64,000 bases of DNA from an uncultured Eudoraea sp. (GCF_947490415.1 NZ_CANLGX010000004.1:186001-250000), one strand, 5' to 3'; shown: positions 7,691-16,644, numbered from the stretch's first letter. The notes: generated from the sequence alone by a model not told the origin. Translations and numbers: made by a program.

Positions 7691-10144
7691 ATGAAGCGAC
7701 TTTTCCCTGTAGTGGTCCTCCTAATTACTATCGCTTTAAGTGCACAAGAACTAAAATCACCCTCAGAATTCCTGGGCTATGAGCTAGGCACCAGATTTAC
7801 ACGTCATCATCGGGTAGTAGATTATTACCAGTATCTTTCTGAGGCTGCAAAAGACCGTATGCAATTAAAAGAATACGGAAAAACAAATGAACAAAGGCCA
7901 CTGCTTTTGGCCTATGTTTCATCGGTGACAAATATGCAGAATCTTGAAGCCATAAGGGAGGAGCATTTAAAAAGCACCACTGGAACGGGTAAATCTACAA
8001 AAGCTATAGTATGGCTTAGCTATAATGTGCATGGGAATGAGAGTGTAAGCACAGAAGCTTCTATGCAAACCATTTATGAACTTTTAACCAGCAAGCAGGC
8101 CTATCTGGAAAACACAGTGGTAATTATGGACCCCTGTATTAATCCGGACGGCCGTGACAGGTACGTGAACTGGTATAGTCAGTTTAAAAACACCCCTAAT
8201 CAGTTAAACCCGGACAGCAAAGAGCATAATGAAGGCTGGTGGAGTGGGCGCAGCAACCATTATATGTTCGATTTAAACCGTGATTGGGCCTGGCTTACCC
8301 AGTTAGAAAGCCAGCAGCGGCTTCGCTATTACAACAAATGGCTGCCTCATATACATGTCGATTTCCATGAACAAAGCATGGATTCCCCTTATTATTTTGC
8401 GCCGGCATCAGAGCCGTTTCATGAAGTTATTACAGATTTTCAACGAGATTTTCAGGTGACCATGGGAAAGAACCATGCTAAATATTTTGACGCCAACGGC
8501 TGGTTCTACTATACAAAAGAGCGCTTTGATCTGTTTTATCCCAGTTATGGGGACACCTACCCTACCTACAATGGCGCTATTGGGATGACCTATGAACAGG
8601 GAGGCGGAGGCAGGGCCGGACTAGGAGTTATTACAAGCAATGGAGATACCCTGACCTTAAAGGACCGGATTGCGCACCATCATACCACAGGAATCTCTAC
8701 CGTGGAAGTTGCGGCCAGCAACGTGACAAAATTAAATAAGGAATATCAAAAATTCTATCAACCTAAAAATTATAAATACAAAAGTTATATTCTGAAAGGC
8801 CCGGAAGATCATATGAGGGCACTTACCCAACTTCTGGACCAGCATCAGTTGAGTTATAGTTACGGAACCGGTGTTAATGTAAAAGGGTTTAATTATAAAA
8901 CCGGTAAAGCAGGGAGTTTAAGGACTAATTCAGAAAGTCTGATCATTTCTACCAACCAGACCCGCGGAACATTGGTAAAGGTCCTATTTGAACCTGATGC
9001 CAGGCTGAGTGATTCGCTTACCTATGATATAACCGCATGGTCACTGCCTTATGCCTATGGATTAGATGCCATTGCTTCAGAGAGTTTGATCAGCAATACT
9101 TCACAGAAAGAAAATTCATCCAAAAAGGAGGCTTTGAACGCAAATACATACGCCTTCCTGACGGATTGGAACGGCATGGATGATGCGCGATTTTTAGCTG
9201 AATTACTTCAAAAAAACATAAGGGTACGTCAGGCTCAAAAGCCATTCACATTGGAAGGCAACCGTTATGAAAGCGGAAGTCTTATCATCACGAAAGCTGA
9301 TAATGACGGAAGAAAGAATTTTACCAAAATACTAAGTGAAGCTGCCGAAAAACATCACAAATCATTAACCGCAGTTAGCAGCGGCTTTGTGGATGATGGA
9401 AAGGACTTTGGATCACGTTATGTACTAATGATCCCCGCGGTGAAGGTAGCCGTTCTGGCTGGTGAGCCAACCTCTACCTTACGTTTTGGTGAAATATGGC
9501 ATTTCTTTGAACAGCAGTTGCATTATCCGGTTACTGTTTTGGATGAGAACTACATAAACTGGGTGGATCTTTCCAACTATGAGGTGTTGATTCTCCCCGG
9601 AGGCACAGGTTATGAACGATTTATGGATACAGCCTTGCTCAGCCGACTCAAAGAATGGGTAAGCCAGGGTGGCAGACTTATTGCCATGGGCAAGGCTATT
9701 GCCTCTTTGGACGGAGCGGATGGATTTGACATATCTGCCAGGGAAGAGGAAAAGGATAGTACGGTAAATCTGGTGCAACCCTATGAGAACTTGCAGCGGG
9801 AGGAGATTAAAAACGACATTACAGGGGCCATCTTTAAAACAAAGGTAGATACTACGCATCCGCTGGCCTTTGGGTATAAGGATACTTATTTTAGTCTGAA
9901 ACTGGCAAGTGACAGCTATGACTATCTGGAAAGCGGTACTGTGGCTTATATTTCCAAAGATACCTTGCCGGTAGCGGGTTTTGCAGGCAGTGAAGCACAG
10001 AAAAAAATGGCTAAAAGCCTTGTTTTTGGAGTAGAGAAGCACGGAAAGGGCCAGGTAGTTTACATGGTAGACAACCCTCTCTTCCGCGGGTTCTGGGAAA
10101 ATGGCAAACTTTTTTTTGTGAATGCTATCTTCATGGCCAAATAG
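7691..10144 (+). CDS. secreted M14-family zinc carboxypeptidase with C-terminal amidotransferase-like domain
   Basis: The protein (about 817 residues) starts with a clear signal peptide, KRLFPVVVLLITIALSAQ. The M14 catalytic domain shows the zinc pair in NVHGNES (His114, Glu117), the third ligand in HIHVDFHEQ (about 225) and the general-base Glu in MTYEQGGGG (about 305). The second half contains a Rossmann-like segment, VLAGEPTSTLRFGEIWHFF, with EVLILPGGTGYERF and GGRLIAMGKA, as in the glutamine-amidotransferase-like domain of large Bacteroidota M14 proteins. Expected role: periplasmic or surface peptide degradation. ATG 7691 is chosen; a longer TTG-initiated frame from 7676 would weaken the signal peptide. 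No close operon partner. Confidence 0.88.
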   Translation: MKRLFPVVVLLITIALSAQELKSPSEFLGYELGTRFTRHHRVVDYYQYLSEAAKDRMQLKEYGKTNEQRPLLLAYVSSVTNMQNLEAIREEHLKSTTGTGKSTKAIVWLSYNVHGNESVSTEASMQTIYELLTSKQAYLENTVVIMDPCINPDGRDRYVNWYSQFKNTPNQLNPDSKEHNEGWWSGRSNHYMFDLNRDWAWLTQLESQQRLRYYNKWLPHIHVDFHEQSMDSPYYFAPASEPFHEVITDFQRDFQVTMGKNHAKYFDANGWFYYTKERFDLFYPSYGDTYPTYNGAIGMTYEQGGGGRAGLGVITSNGDTLTLKDRIAHHHTTGISTVEVAASNVTKLNKEYQKFYQPKNYKYKSYILKGPEDHMRALTQLLDQHQLSYSYGTGVNVKGFNYKTGKAGSLRTNSESLIISTNQTRGTLVKVLFEPDARLSDSLTYDITAWSLPYAYGLDAIASESLISNTSQKENSSKKEALNANTYAFLTDWNGMDDARFLAELLQKNIRVRQAQKPFTLEGNRYESGSLIITKADNDGRKNFTKILSEAAEKHHKSLTAVSSGFVDDGKDFGSRYVLMIPAVKVAVLAGEPTSTLRFGEIWHFFEQQLHYPVTVLDENYINWVDLSNYEVLILPGGTGYERFMDTALLSRLKEWVSQGGRLIAMGKAIASLDGADGFDISAREEEKDSTVNLVQPYENLQREEIKNDITGAIFKTKVDTTHPLAFGYKDTYFSLKLASDSYDYLESGTVAYISKDTLPVAGFAGSEAQKKMAKSLVFGVEKHGKGQVVYMVDNPLFRGFWENGKLFFVNAIFMAK

Positions 10145-10166
10145 CCATATCACACCATAATTACGT

Positions 10167-11234
10167 TTAATAAAGCATAAAGGCCACCATTACAATTCCG
10201 ATTGCAGCAACAGGCACAATAATGAGCATATACAGGAAAGAGATTATACTGGCTTTAAAATAAGCACCTACCCAGGAACTCCTGTAAAAATTTCGCAGGG
10301 CAATCATAAGGTAGATGGTAAAAGAGAAGCAGATAAGCACTTGCAGCCAAATGGGGACCTCCCATACTTTATTCAACAGGAGAATGGTGCAAAAGGTAGT
10401 AAATATAAAGGTGAAGAAATAAAAGCTAAATACGAGATGGTGGGCAAAAACAGCCGGTTTCCAGTAAAATATTTTCAGAAGCAAGGCAAAAAGTGGCAAA
10501 AGAAGAAACATTGCCACAGGAATAGTATCATATAACGCCTGCAGGATGCCCCCACCCCGCTGCTCATAAAACTTAAGCATTTGGGTGTAGAATCTGCGGG
10601 TAAATGCACCTGCATCTTCCTTCATCCCCATCGCCTTTATTTTTTGTTCTGTCGGGGCTCCAACAGCTATAAGGGAGTCTAACTTATCGCGGTTAAAACC
10701 AATATCTAAACTTACAACCTCGGGTTCTGCTGCCATTACGGAATCTATTTCCTTTATTTCTATGTCTGATAAGCCAATCATTTTCTGATTTTTTTTCAGG
10801 GCCTTTTTAGCTTCGGCAAGCGCCAATGAATCCTGTTTTAGTGCAATAGAATCCATATTGATCTCCTGTTCCATCCCTTTTTTGATTACTTCAGAAACTT
10901 CGCTATCAGCCTTTCGGATGGTAAAAGAAAAGATAAAGAAGAATATAACCGAGATAAAAAGGTAAAACTGTGCCGGATGCAAGTATTTAAGGCGTTTTCC
11001 ATCTACAAACCTCCGGGCCAGTACGCCGGGTTTTGTCATAAGGGTCCCAAAACTCCTGAAGAACCTGGCATCTATGGAGATATAATTATCTATGGTATTG
11101 CTAAAGAGGACTCCAATAGTAAGGTTATCTGCAGTTTCCTGCCCACAGTAAGGGCAATAGTCAAAGGATGCATCGAAAATTTTTTCGCAATTTTTACATT
11201 GTTCAGTGGTTGGTATTATTTCAGAAGTCGACAT
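10167..11234 (-). CDS. DUF3667 zinc-ribbon membrane protein
   Basis: The N-terminus has a four-cysteine zinc ribbon, CKNCEKIFDASFDYCPYCGQ, followed by a DUF3667-type membrane anchor (NTIDNYISIDARFFRSFGTLM, then GKRLKYLHPAQFYLFISVIFFFIF). The middle is a charged, probably helical segment of about 100 residues, and four hydrophobic segments fill the C-terminal third. Function of the family is unknown. I place the start at 11234 (MSTSEIIPTTEQC) rather than at 11297, because the longer form adds a spurious hydrophobic stretch ahead of the ribbon. The gene is convergent with the M14 gene (22 nt apart) and marks the left border of the cassette-like region. Confidence 0.82.
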   Translation of the reverse strand: MSTSEIIPTTEQCKNCEKIFDASFDYCPYCGQETADNLTIGVLFSNTIDNYISIDARFFRSFGTLMTKPGVLARRFVDGKRLKYLHPAQFYLFISVIFFFIFSFTIRKADSEVSEVIKKGMEQEINMDSIALKQDSLALAEAKKALKKNQKMIGLSDIEIKEIDSVMAAEPEVVSLDIGFNRDKLDSLIAVGAPTEQKIKAMGMKEDAGAFTRRFYTQMLKFYEQRGGGILQALYDTIPVAMFLLLPLFALLLKIFYWKPAVFAHHLVFSFYFFTFIFTTFCTILLLNKVWEVPIWLQVLICFSFTIYLMIALRNFYRSSWVGAYFKASIISFLYMLIIVPVAAIGIVMVAFMLY

Positions 11235-11377
11235 ATAGATAACTTTGAATAAAAATACAAAAAGCTGGGATACTTCAAACTTCTTTTTCTTCATCAAGTT
11301 ATTGTAACCGGCTCGCAGGGATGCATTTTACTTTTAAGAATACCCGGAGGCTTTTATTAATGAAGCACAGCTATTTT

Positions 11378-11501
11378 GTGTATAACTCATTGCGGTTGAA
11401 TTCCTAATCGGAATTCATTGCAATTTGCTATCTTTCCGATACGGCGGAAAAGTCCGTTGGCCATTTTCCGCAACGAGCCATACACTAGACCGTTCGTAGT
11501 C
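11378..11501 (+). repeat. attC-like site CS1
   Basis: GTGTATAACTCATTGCGG (11378-11395) pairs with CCGCAACGAGCCATACAC (11468-11485) with only three mismatches. The right end then reads TAGACCGTTCGTAGTC. The interior has a smaller hairpin, CGGAAAA with TTTTCCG. The left end lacks the usual AACAA, consistent with being the first site of the series. The right core GTTCGTAGTC (11492-11501) is the exact reverse complement of the left end of CS2 across the esterase gene. Confidence 0.6.
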
Positions 11502-11519
11502 ATTAGATTATAAATAATA

Positions 11520-12419
11520 ATGTTTCTAAATAGACAAGTCACTTTAATATTCGTTATCAACTTTGTACTTAATTTCAATTTGAGTGCACAGAAAGGTCAA
11601 TTACTAATTGATTTAAAAATTAATAGTAAAATTCTACAAAAAGAAATACTATATAATATCTATTTGCCCGTTGGATATGATTCGAGCGTGAAGAAATATC
11701 CTGTTCTTTATCTTTTGCATGGAAGCGGACCTCAACCAAATGCACATCATACCTGGTTTAATAGAATGAACATACAAGAGGTAATGGATTCTGGAATCAA
11801 CACTGGTAAAATTATTCCAATGATAGTAGTGATGCCAGACGCTGAAGTAACTTTTTACATGAACAATATCAATGGAGAATACCAATACGAAGATTATTTT
11901 ATTAGCGAATTAATACCTTTTATTGAAGAAGAATATAAAAGCCAAAACGATAAAATATTTAGAGGAATTGCCGGTGGTTCGATGGGAGGATATGGAGCCA
12001 TAGTGTACAGCCTACACCACCCTGATTTATTTAGTGTTTGCGCTTCAATGGCTGCAGCTATCAGGACTGATCAACAAATTAGAGATATGCCATTTGAAAA
12101 ATTTCAGTATAACTATCGAAGTGCTTTAGGATATATCAAGGAAGGTGATGAAAGAATTACGGAATTTTGGAATTCATATAGTGTTCTAAATCTAATTGAT
12201 AATACCTCAAAGGAGAGAGCAAGCCAGGTAAAGTATTATTTAGATATAGGTGATGACGATCATTTATACAAAGGAAATTCTCTTTTTCACATCCGTATGA
12301 GAGATTTAGAAATACCGCATGAATATAGAGTGAGAGATGGGAAACATAATTGGGACTATTTCAACGAAACACTCGTTCATCTAATAGCTTTTATCAGTGA
12401 AGAATTCAATAATAGATAA
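11520..12419 (+). CDS. secreted esterase, alpha/beta-hydrolase (esterase D / XynZ-like)
   Basis: A 299-residue protein with a signal peptide (QVTLIFVINFVLNFNLSAQ) and an esterase-D-type alpha/beta-hydrolase domain. The oxyanion region is YPVLYLLHGSG. The nucleophile elbow is GGSMGGYGA (Ser154), the acid is probably in YLDIGDDDH, and the catalytic His is in GKHNWDYF. Relatives include feruloyl esterases, siderophore esterases and S-formylglutathione hydrolases; the natural ester is not predictable. The gene starts 28 nt after the core of CS1 and stops 2 nt before the perfectly matching left end of CS2, so the unit is a compact one-gene cassette without obvious room for its own promoter. Confidence 0.85.
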   Translation: MFLNRQVTLIFVINFVLNFNLSAQKGQLLIDLKINSKILQKEILYNIYLPVGYDSSVKKYPVLYLLHGSGPQPNAHHTWFNRMNIQEVMDSGINTGKIIPMIVVMPDAEVTFYMNNINGEYQYEDYFISELIPFIEEEYKSQNDKIFRGIAGGSMGGYGAIVYSLHHPDLFSVCASMAAAIRTDQQIRDMPFEKFQYNYRSALGYIKEGDERITEFWNSYSVLNLIDNTSKERASQVKYYLDIGDDDHLYKGNSLFHIRMRDLEIPHEYRVRDGKHNWDYFNETLVHLIAFISEEFNNR

Positions 12420-12421
12420 AC

Positions 12422-12509
12422 GACTACGAACATTATGTATGTAATCATAGCCACGCAAAGCTACCACACAGACCTAAGCTACGTTTCATACACAAGACCG
12501 TTGTACTTC
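12422..12509 (+). repeat. attC-like site CS2
   Basis: The left end GACTACGAAC (12422-12431) is followed by ATTATGTATG. The right arm GCTACGTTTCATACAC leads to AAGACCGTTGTAC. The left end is the exact 10-nt reverse complement of the right core of CS1 at the other side of the esterase gene, the strongest sign that the unit between them moved as one piece. Confidence 0.6.
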
Positions 12510-12585
12510 ATTTTTGATAAAATTCAAAATATCTAAAGGATTAGTTCTAAAAACAAAAGCCAAAAAAGAATTATTTCATTATAAA

Positions 12586-12915
12586 TTAATATTTATTCAG
12601 AGACATTTGATTTTCTCCCCAGCTCCTCAATTGTCTAATTAATGGAATCAATTCTTTACCTGTTTTGGTAAGTGAGTACTCAACTTTAGGAGGAACTTCC
12701 AAATATACTTTTCTTGAAACCAACTCATCGGATTCCAATTCTTTGAGTGTCTGTGTAAGCATTTTAGGGGTGATTCCCACAATAGCCCTTTTTAATTCTC
12801 CATATCGTAAAAAACCATCTTTAAGTACCCATAAGATTCTTCCTTTATACTTACCTCCAACCCTTTTAAAGGCATAATCTACGGGGCAATGTGCCTTTTC
12901 ATTATTTATTTTCAT
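12586..12915 (-). CDS. HxlR-family transcriptional regulator
   Basis: About 109 residues from MKINNEKAHCPVDYAFKRVG, with the conserved early Cys-Pro of the family and a winged helix-turn-helix: YGELKRAIVGITPKMLTQTLKELESDELVSRKVY followed by the wing VPPKVEYSLT, broken here to PPKVEYSLTKTGKELIPL. HxlR proteins commonly sense thiol-reactive compounds through the N-terminal cysteine. The longer frame to 12978 is rejected because its extra residues are not family-like. The gene is divergent from the CPBP membrane protease, and the shared 160-nt spacer carries palindromes that may be its operator. Confidence 0.88.
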   Translation of the reverse strand: MKINNEKAHCPVDYAFKRVGGKYKGRILWVLKDGFLRYGELKRAIVGITPKMLTQTLKELESDELVSRKVYLEVPPKVEYSLTKTGKELIPLIRQLRSWGENQMSLNKY

Positions 12916-12951
12916 ATTTATTATAATTATAACACACTGATATTCAACAAT

Positions 12952-12992
12952 AGTATACTTTTTGTATGTACAGCACAATAAAGTATGTACTT
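12952..12992. promoter_or_regulatory. candidate operator between hxlR-type gene and CPBP gene
   Basis: The spacer contains the perfect palindrome AGTATACT (12952-12959), GTATGTAC, and AAGTATGTACTT (12981-12992, five-base arms), with another TATACTTTAT nearby. Repeated GTA(T/C)-type half-sites between divergent genes are typical of HxlR auto-regulation. Position and repetition are the only evidence. Confidence 0.35.
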
Positions 12993-13075
12993 GTCAAATA
13001 TATACTTTATATCGTTATTTGTATTCATATGCTGTGACAATAATGTATCTCGGCAATTAAATTTAACATTTTAAT

Positions 13076-13888
13076 ATGATAACCATCATTAAAAAACAAT
13101 CACCTTTCGTCATTACCATAGCTGTGCTTGCCGTTTTAGCGTTAGTTATGCTTATACCTACAGAAGCTATGTTCAACAAAGTCTTTAATGATGATTTTAA
13201 GTTGGAATATGTAGATCTCACATTTAAAATGGGCTTGCTTTTTCTCATAGGTTACAGCTTCATTAGAATGCTGAAGATTCAAACCCTCGCAGGTTTATCA
13301 AAACAATTCCCTTGGAGGTTTAAATATTTGAATTTAATACCAGTTTATTTAATCATCATTGGGATTCTAAGTGTTTACTCACGAGACTTTTCACAAATAG
13401 AGCTCCCGAATCTGATACTTTTACTTATCGGCTGTCTTATGGTCGGCTTTGCAGAAGAATATCTATTCAGAGGTTTACTGCAACCGCTCTTCTTAAAAAA
13501 ATATGGTTCGCGTAAATACGGCATATTTATGAGTATCCTTTTAACAGCGGTGTTTTTTGGTGTTTTTCATCTCATAAGCCTGGTGAAGAACGATAATGTT
13601 GGCCAAGTGCTGGTTCAGGTGGTCTTTGCGATGTTCATTGGATTCTTTTTTGGTGTATTGTTACTAAAAACCAATAAGCTGATTCCAATTGCAATTACAC
13701 ACGGGCTTATTAATTTTTTCTTTTCACTGGCTTTTTTACCGGGCTTGAAAACCATCCAAGATGAGACTGCCAACACCGTATCCGTTGCACCAATAATCTT
13801 GTTCTTGCCACTGTTTGTTATTGGCCTGTTAATCTATAAAAAACTGGACAAAAAAGAGATTATTGAAAAACTTGAGATTGAAATTTGA
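13076..13888 (+). CDS. CPBP-family intramembrane glutamic endopeptidase (CAAX protease-like)
   Basis: A 270-residue polytopic membrane protein with about seven hydrophobic segments. It carries the three CPBP/Abi motifs: GFAEEYLFRGLLQ (Glu127-Glu128 and Arg132), FFGVFHLIS with the second-motif His (about 161), and ITHGLINF with the third-motif His (about 213). Relatives cut membrane proteins or process CAAX-like and bacteriocin substrates, and some give self-immunity to peptides. It is divergent from the HxlR-type regulator, which probably controls it. There is no clear attC-like site directly before it. Confidence 0.87.
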   Translation: MITIIKKQSPFVITIAVLAVLALVMLIPTEAMFNKVFNDDFKLEYVDLTFKMGLLFLIGYSFIRMLKIQTLAGLSKQFPWRFKYLNLIPVYLIIIGILSVYSRDFSQIELPNLILLLIGCLMVGFAEEYLFRGLLQPLFLKKYGSRKYGIFMSILLTAVFFGVFHLISLVKNDNVGQVLVQVVFAMFIGFFFGVLLLKTNKLIPIAITHGLINFFFSLAFLPGLKTIQDETANTVSVAPIILFLPLFVIGLLIYKKLDKKEIIEKLEIEI

Positions 13889-13985
13889 GAAAATATACAA
13901 TATTTAAAAAACCAGAGCTAGTAATGTGTAAGCCCCAATAAAAGAATGGCCGGGGGCCTGCTTAGAATATTTTTAACCAAAAAAA

Positions 13986-14357
13986 ATGAAATCAAAAATA
14001 AACATACCAGTTACCCTAAAAAATATAACGAATCATTTTTCCCCAAAAATTATCGGCGAGGTTAATGATGTTTATATCAAGATTGTAAAAATATTGGGTG
14101 AAAAAGTACCATGGCACAATCATAAATATGAGGATGAGCTCTTCTACATTCTAGAGGGGACACTCGAAATCGAAATTGAAAATACACCACCATTTCAAAT
14201 GAATAAGGGGGACTTATATATTATAAAAAGAGGTGTAAATCATAAAGTGAGCTCCCAAAACGAATGCCATCTTATGCTGATAGAAAATAAAACAACCTTA
14301 CATACCGGAGAGGTGTCCACCGAAATCACCAAGTCCATAGGGAAGCAAAATTCATAG
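13986..14357 (+). CDS. small cupin-domain protein
   Basis: A 123-residue single cupin barrel. Motif 1 is seen as PWHNHKYEDELFYILEGTLEIEI, split here as PWHNHKYEDELFY and LEGTLEIEI, giving two His and one Glu as metal ligands. Motif 2 is seen in MNKGDLYIIKRGVNHKV. There is no signal peptide, so it is cytoplasmic. Small cupins of this kind bind a metal and may act as isomerases or dioxygenases, but no substrate can be assigned. It is followed 42 nt after its stop by CS3. Confidence 0.82.
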   Translation: MKSKINIPVTLKNITNHFSPKIIGEVNDVYIKIVKILGEKVPWHNHKYEDELFYILEGTLEIEIENTPPFQMNKGDLYIIKRGVNHKVSSQNECHLMLIENKTTLHTGEVSTEITKSIGKQNS

Positions 14358-14399
14358 AAACCATAAGATTCCTTTATGGCAATGAAGAAATAACGTAAA

Positions 14400-14484
14400 G
14401 CCAACACTATGTATAAGCAGCATTAGCACCTATGCTGAAGCTTCGGCCTAAGCATAAAACGACCGCTTATACTTGACCGATAAG
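14400..14484 (+). repeat. attC-like site CS3
   Basis: The left end is GCCAACACTATGTATAAGC. GTATAAGC (14411-14418) pairs perfectly with GCTTATAC (14465-14472). An inner hairpin pairs TATGCT with AGCATA. The right end is TTGACCGATAAG, with GAT in place of the usual GTT. Confidence 0.55.
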
Positions 14485-14495
14485 TGCAACTATAA

Positions 14496-14711
14496 ACCAC
14501 TGTCTGTATTTTAAATTATTTAAAGGCAAATTATAGAATAGTCAATAAGGCAAAGAAGTTAGACCGTGGTGGGTATCTTGAATTGCACCATATAATTCCC
14601 AGATCCGTTTTTAGAGAGAGACTTTTAGTTGAACATAACATTGAAGATATAAATCAAGATAAAAACCTAGTCAATCATGACTTATTCCTGAACGACAAGA
14701 TTTTCCTTTAA
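14496..14711 (+). pseudogene. remnant of an HNH endonuclease-type protein
   Basis: The frame is open from 14496 to a stop at 14709-14711 but has no start codon near its beginning. It reads LKANYRIVNKAKKLDRGGYL and then ELHHIIPRSVFRERL, which is the HH...P core of an HNH nuclease motif, followed by NIEDINQDKNLV. The nuclease signature without a start or N-terminus suggests a truncated gene, set directly after CS3. Its end overlaps the 3' end of the convergent minus-strand gene. Recognition rests on the short HNH core only. Confidence 0.5.
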
Positions 14712-15101
14712 ATCAAGGGGTTCGGGTATAGGCTGGATCTGGGCTTTAATGCGCATATACTCTTGCCAGCGATAAGATTCGAGAACATCGGCCATTTCAG
14801 AAGTCTCACGGCTTGATAGGCGTTTCAATAATACATATTTAGCCTTGGGCGACAAATTTTCGTCTTGCTCAACAGCACGTTTTTTAACCAGAAACCTTGC
14901 CACTGTTGATTGGAACTCCAGGGCCTGGTCAACTCCCATTACAAGACGAGGCTGATACCGTGCAGTGATGCCCTGGGCCTCAAGACGAATGTTCCGGTCA
15001 ATTTTCAGGGCATACAAGGTTTGTCCTTTTAAGGAAAAAACCGAACAAACAAGTAGTGCAAAAACTAAGTGTCTGAACATTGAAATGGAATCGATTTTCA
15101 T
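14682..15101 (-). CDS. secreted hypothetical protein
   Basis: The 139-residue product has a signal peptide (MFRHLVFALLVCSVFSLKGQ; the real start may be the ATG at 15080 instead of 15101). The mature part is about 110 residues, charged and probably helical (LSPKAKYVLLKRLSSRETSEMADVLESYRWQEYMRIK, given here as two stretches, LSPKAKYVLLKRLSSRET and SEMADVLESYRWQEYMRIK). I do not recognise a family. It lies on the same strand as the next two genes (lipoprotein and Hsp20), each separated by about 160-250 nt, so a single operon is not certain. Confidence 0.6.
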   Translation of the reverse strand: MKIDSISMFRHLVFALLVCSVFSLKGQTLYALKIDRNIRLEAQGITARYQPRLVMGVDQALEFQSTVARFLVKKRAVEQDENLSPKAKYVLLKRLSSRETSEMADVLESYRWQEYMRIKAQIQPIPEPLDLKENLVVQE

Positions 15102-15348
15102 ATTAATAAATGTTTAACTGTTTTATCTTTTTTTACTGATCGAATTCAGGTTGCTATGAATCCACTTTCTTGTTTAGGATACAGGAGAAGTACCAACTAA
15201 CCATTACTAAAACAAGAATCACCATTACAAGATGAATGACGACCCTAAAATCTTCAAAAATTGAAAAGAAGTCATATAATACCAAATAAAATGGAGAAAA
15301 CGACCCTAATCTTTCTCACGACAGCAAAACTCCCATTATTATCTGTGC

Positions 15349-15858
15349 TTATTTGTTGTTTTTAGAATTCCCTTCTTCAGGTTCTTTAAACTCAGATCGA
15401 TATTTTTCTAAAAACTTTTTTTGCATTGCTTCCATTTGTTTGTGCACCTTCTCGATATCCATAAAATCCTCTCCGAACTGGCTTGTGAAAAAAGCGTCAT
15501 CGAAGAATCTCTGTGTAAAAAGGGAATCAGAAGAAAAGACATCATCAAAGCCCTGATTACCAAAACTCGAAAAATTCCTGTAGAATTTGGATTGCATGGC
15601 TTGCAGTGTACTGTCCCTGTCCAACGAAGAAAGTCTATCCAAATCATCTCCTGACGACCATGAATAAATGGAATCGTACCGAATCAAGTTTCCTTCTTCA
15701 TCAAATTCTCTATTTACCTTCCAACTACCCTTGGGAGCGTCGGCAGAAACTTCTTGCTTATTATCTGTTTCTTCTTTGTTCTTATTTTCCTGACTATTGC
15801 AGCCTGCAGTTATAAGTGTTGCCAATAGTAATATCCCACATTTTTTAATTGCAATCAT
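15349..15858 (-). CDS. hypothetical lipoprotein
   Basis: A 169-residue protein with a good lipobox, LLATLITAGC, so it should be lipidated at Cys20. The mature protein starts with a charged low-complexity linker (NKNKEETDNKQE), then has segments rich in Ser, Asp and Phe (SWSSGDDLDRLSSLDRDS, SDSLFTQRFFDDAFF) and an amphipathic C-terminal helix (HKQMEAMQKKFLEKYRSEF). I recognise no family. It stands between Hsp20 and the other secreted protein, which hints at an envelope-stress setting, but this is only position. Confidence 0.65.
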   Translation of the reverse strand: MIAIKKCGILLLATLITAGCNSQENKNKEETDNKQEVSADAPKGSWKVNREFDEEGNLIRYDSIYSWSSGDDLDRLSSLDRDSTLQAMQSKFYRNFSSFGNQGFDDVFSSDSLFTQRFFDDAFFTSQFGEDFMDIEKVHKQMEAMQKKFLEKYRSEFKEPEEGNSKNNK

Positions 15859-15982
15859 CGTTGTAAATTTTTAAGGTTTATTATTCTTTCAAGCGCTCAT
15901 TTAGTTGCTCTTAATACTTCAATAATTTGCCTTAGTTCGATAATCCTCTTTTTTTGTTAAAAATCTATGGAGTTATTTAAAG

Positions 15983-16003
15983 AAGGCCGGATCAACCGGC
16001 CTT
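15983..16003 (-). terminator. terminator after hsp20
   Basis: AAGGCCGG (15983-15990) and CCGGCCTT (15996-16003) form a perfect 8-bp GC-rich stem with a 5-nt loop. It sits 12 nt beyond the hsp20 stop codon. On the minus strand it is followed by CTTTAAATAA; on the plus strand by TTTAATAAT, so it could act in both directions. Confidence 0.7.
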
Positions 16004-16015
16004 TAATAATTATTT

Positions 16016-16495
16016 TTAAGAAATTTTGATACTTCTGACAGGTTTCCGTATTGCCTCATCCTTTTTGGGTAGATGGATGCTCAGTACGCCGTCAATATAT
16101 TCCGCCTTAATATTATCCACCTTTACCGTTTCCGGCAGTGAGAAAGAACGTTTGAAAGACGAATATCCAAACTCCCTTCGGGTAAAGCTTTCCTCTTGCT
16201 GCTCATGGCTTTCCTCTAATTCAGTGGAAATAGAAAGTGCTTGATTATCAAGCTCTATAAGGAAATCGGACTTTTTCAATCCTGGCACCGCCATATCCAC
16301 AAAATAGGCATCCTTGGTCTCCCTGATGTTTACCTTTGGCAAAGTCATACCTGTATTAAAGTTTGACGTAAAAACTGAAGGCATGTCCCTATTGAACACT
16401 TCGTCGATCCAGGAGGACCATGTTGGAAAGGTAAGGCCATTCGAATTTGTGTTTGCCATACTTCCATTTTTTCTAGTTGTTACTAAATTACTCAT
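16016..16495 (-). CDS. Hsp20 / alpha-crystallin small heat-shock protein
   Basis: A cytoplasmic holdase chaperone of 159 residues. The alpha-crystallin domain covers about residues 48-150: LPKVNIRETKDAYFVDMAVPG, shown as VNIRETKDAYFVDMAVPG, then KSDFLIELDNQALSIS, the Arg-Arg-Glu segment FTRREFGYSSFKRSFSLPE, and GVLSIHLPKKDE with the A-x-x-x-GVL signature. The C-terminal tail RKPVRSIKIS carries the I-x-I anchor for oligomer assembly. It has its own terminator, and a long palindrome lies about 150 nt upstream. Expected to be induced by heat or envelope stress. Confidence 0.95.
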   Translation of the reverse strand: MSNLVTTRKNGSMANTNSNGLTFPTWSSWIDEVFNRDMPSVFTSNFNTGMTLPKVNIRETKDAYFVDMAVPGLKKSDFLIELDNQALSISTELEESHEQQEESFTRREFGYSSFKRSFSLPETVKVDNIKAEYIDGVLSIHLPKKDEAIRKPVRSIKIS

Positions 16496-16644
16496 AAGTA
16501 CAAAATTTTTAGGTTAAACATAAATTCAAATAATTTAACTTCAAGAAGACAAAAAAAATGCCAAAGTGGTCATGGATATTCCAAAGCGAATACTTTTAAA
16601 ATTTCCTTAAGAATTTTGAAAGGAAATTATTAAAAAAGTTATAA

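Noticed and set aside
9479-10153. 224-residue open frame on the minus strand
   Set aside because: It lies wholly antisense to the well-supported M14 peptidase gene, has no recognisable domain and cysteine-rich low-quality composition.
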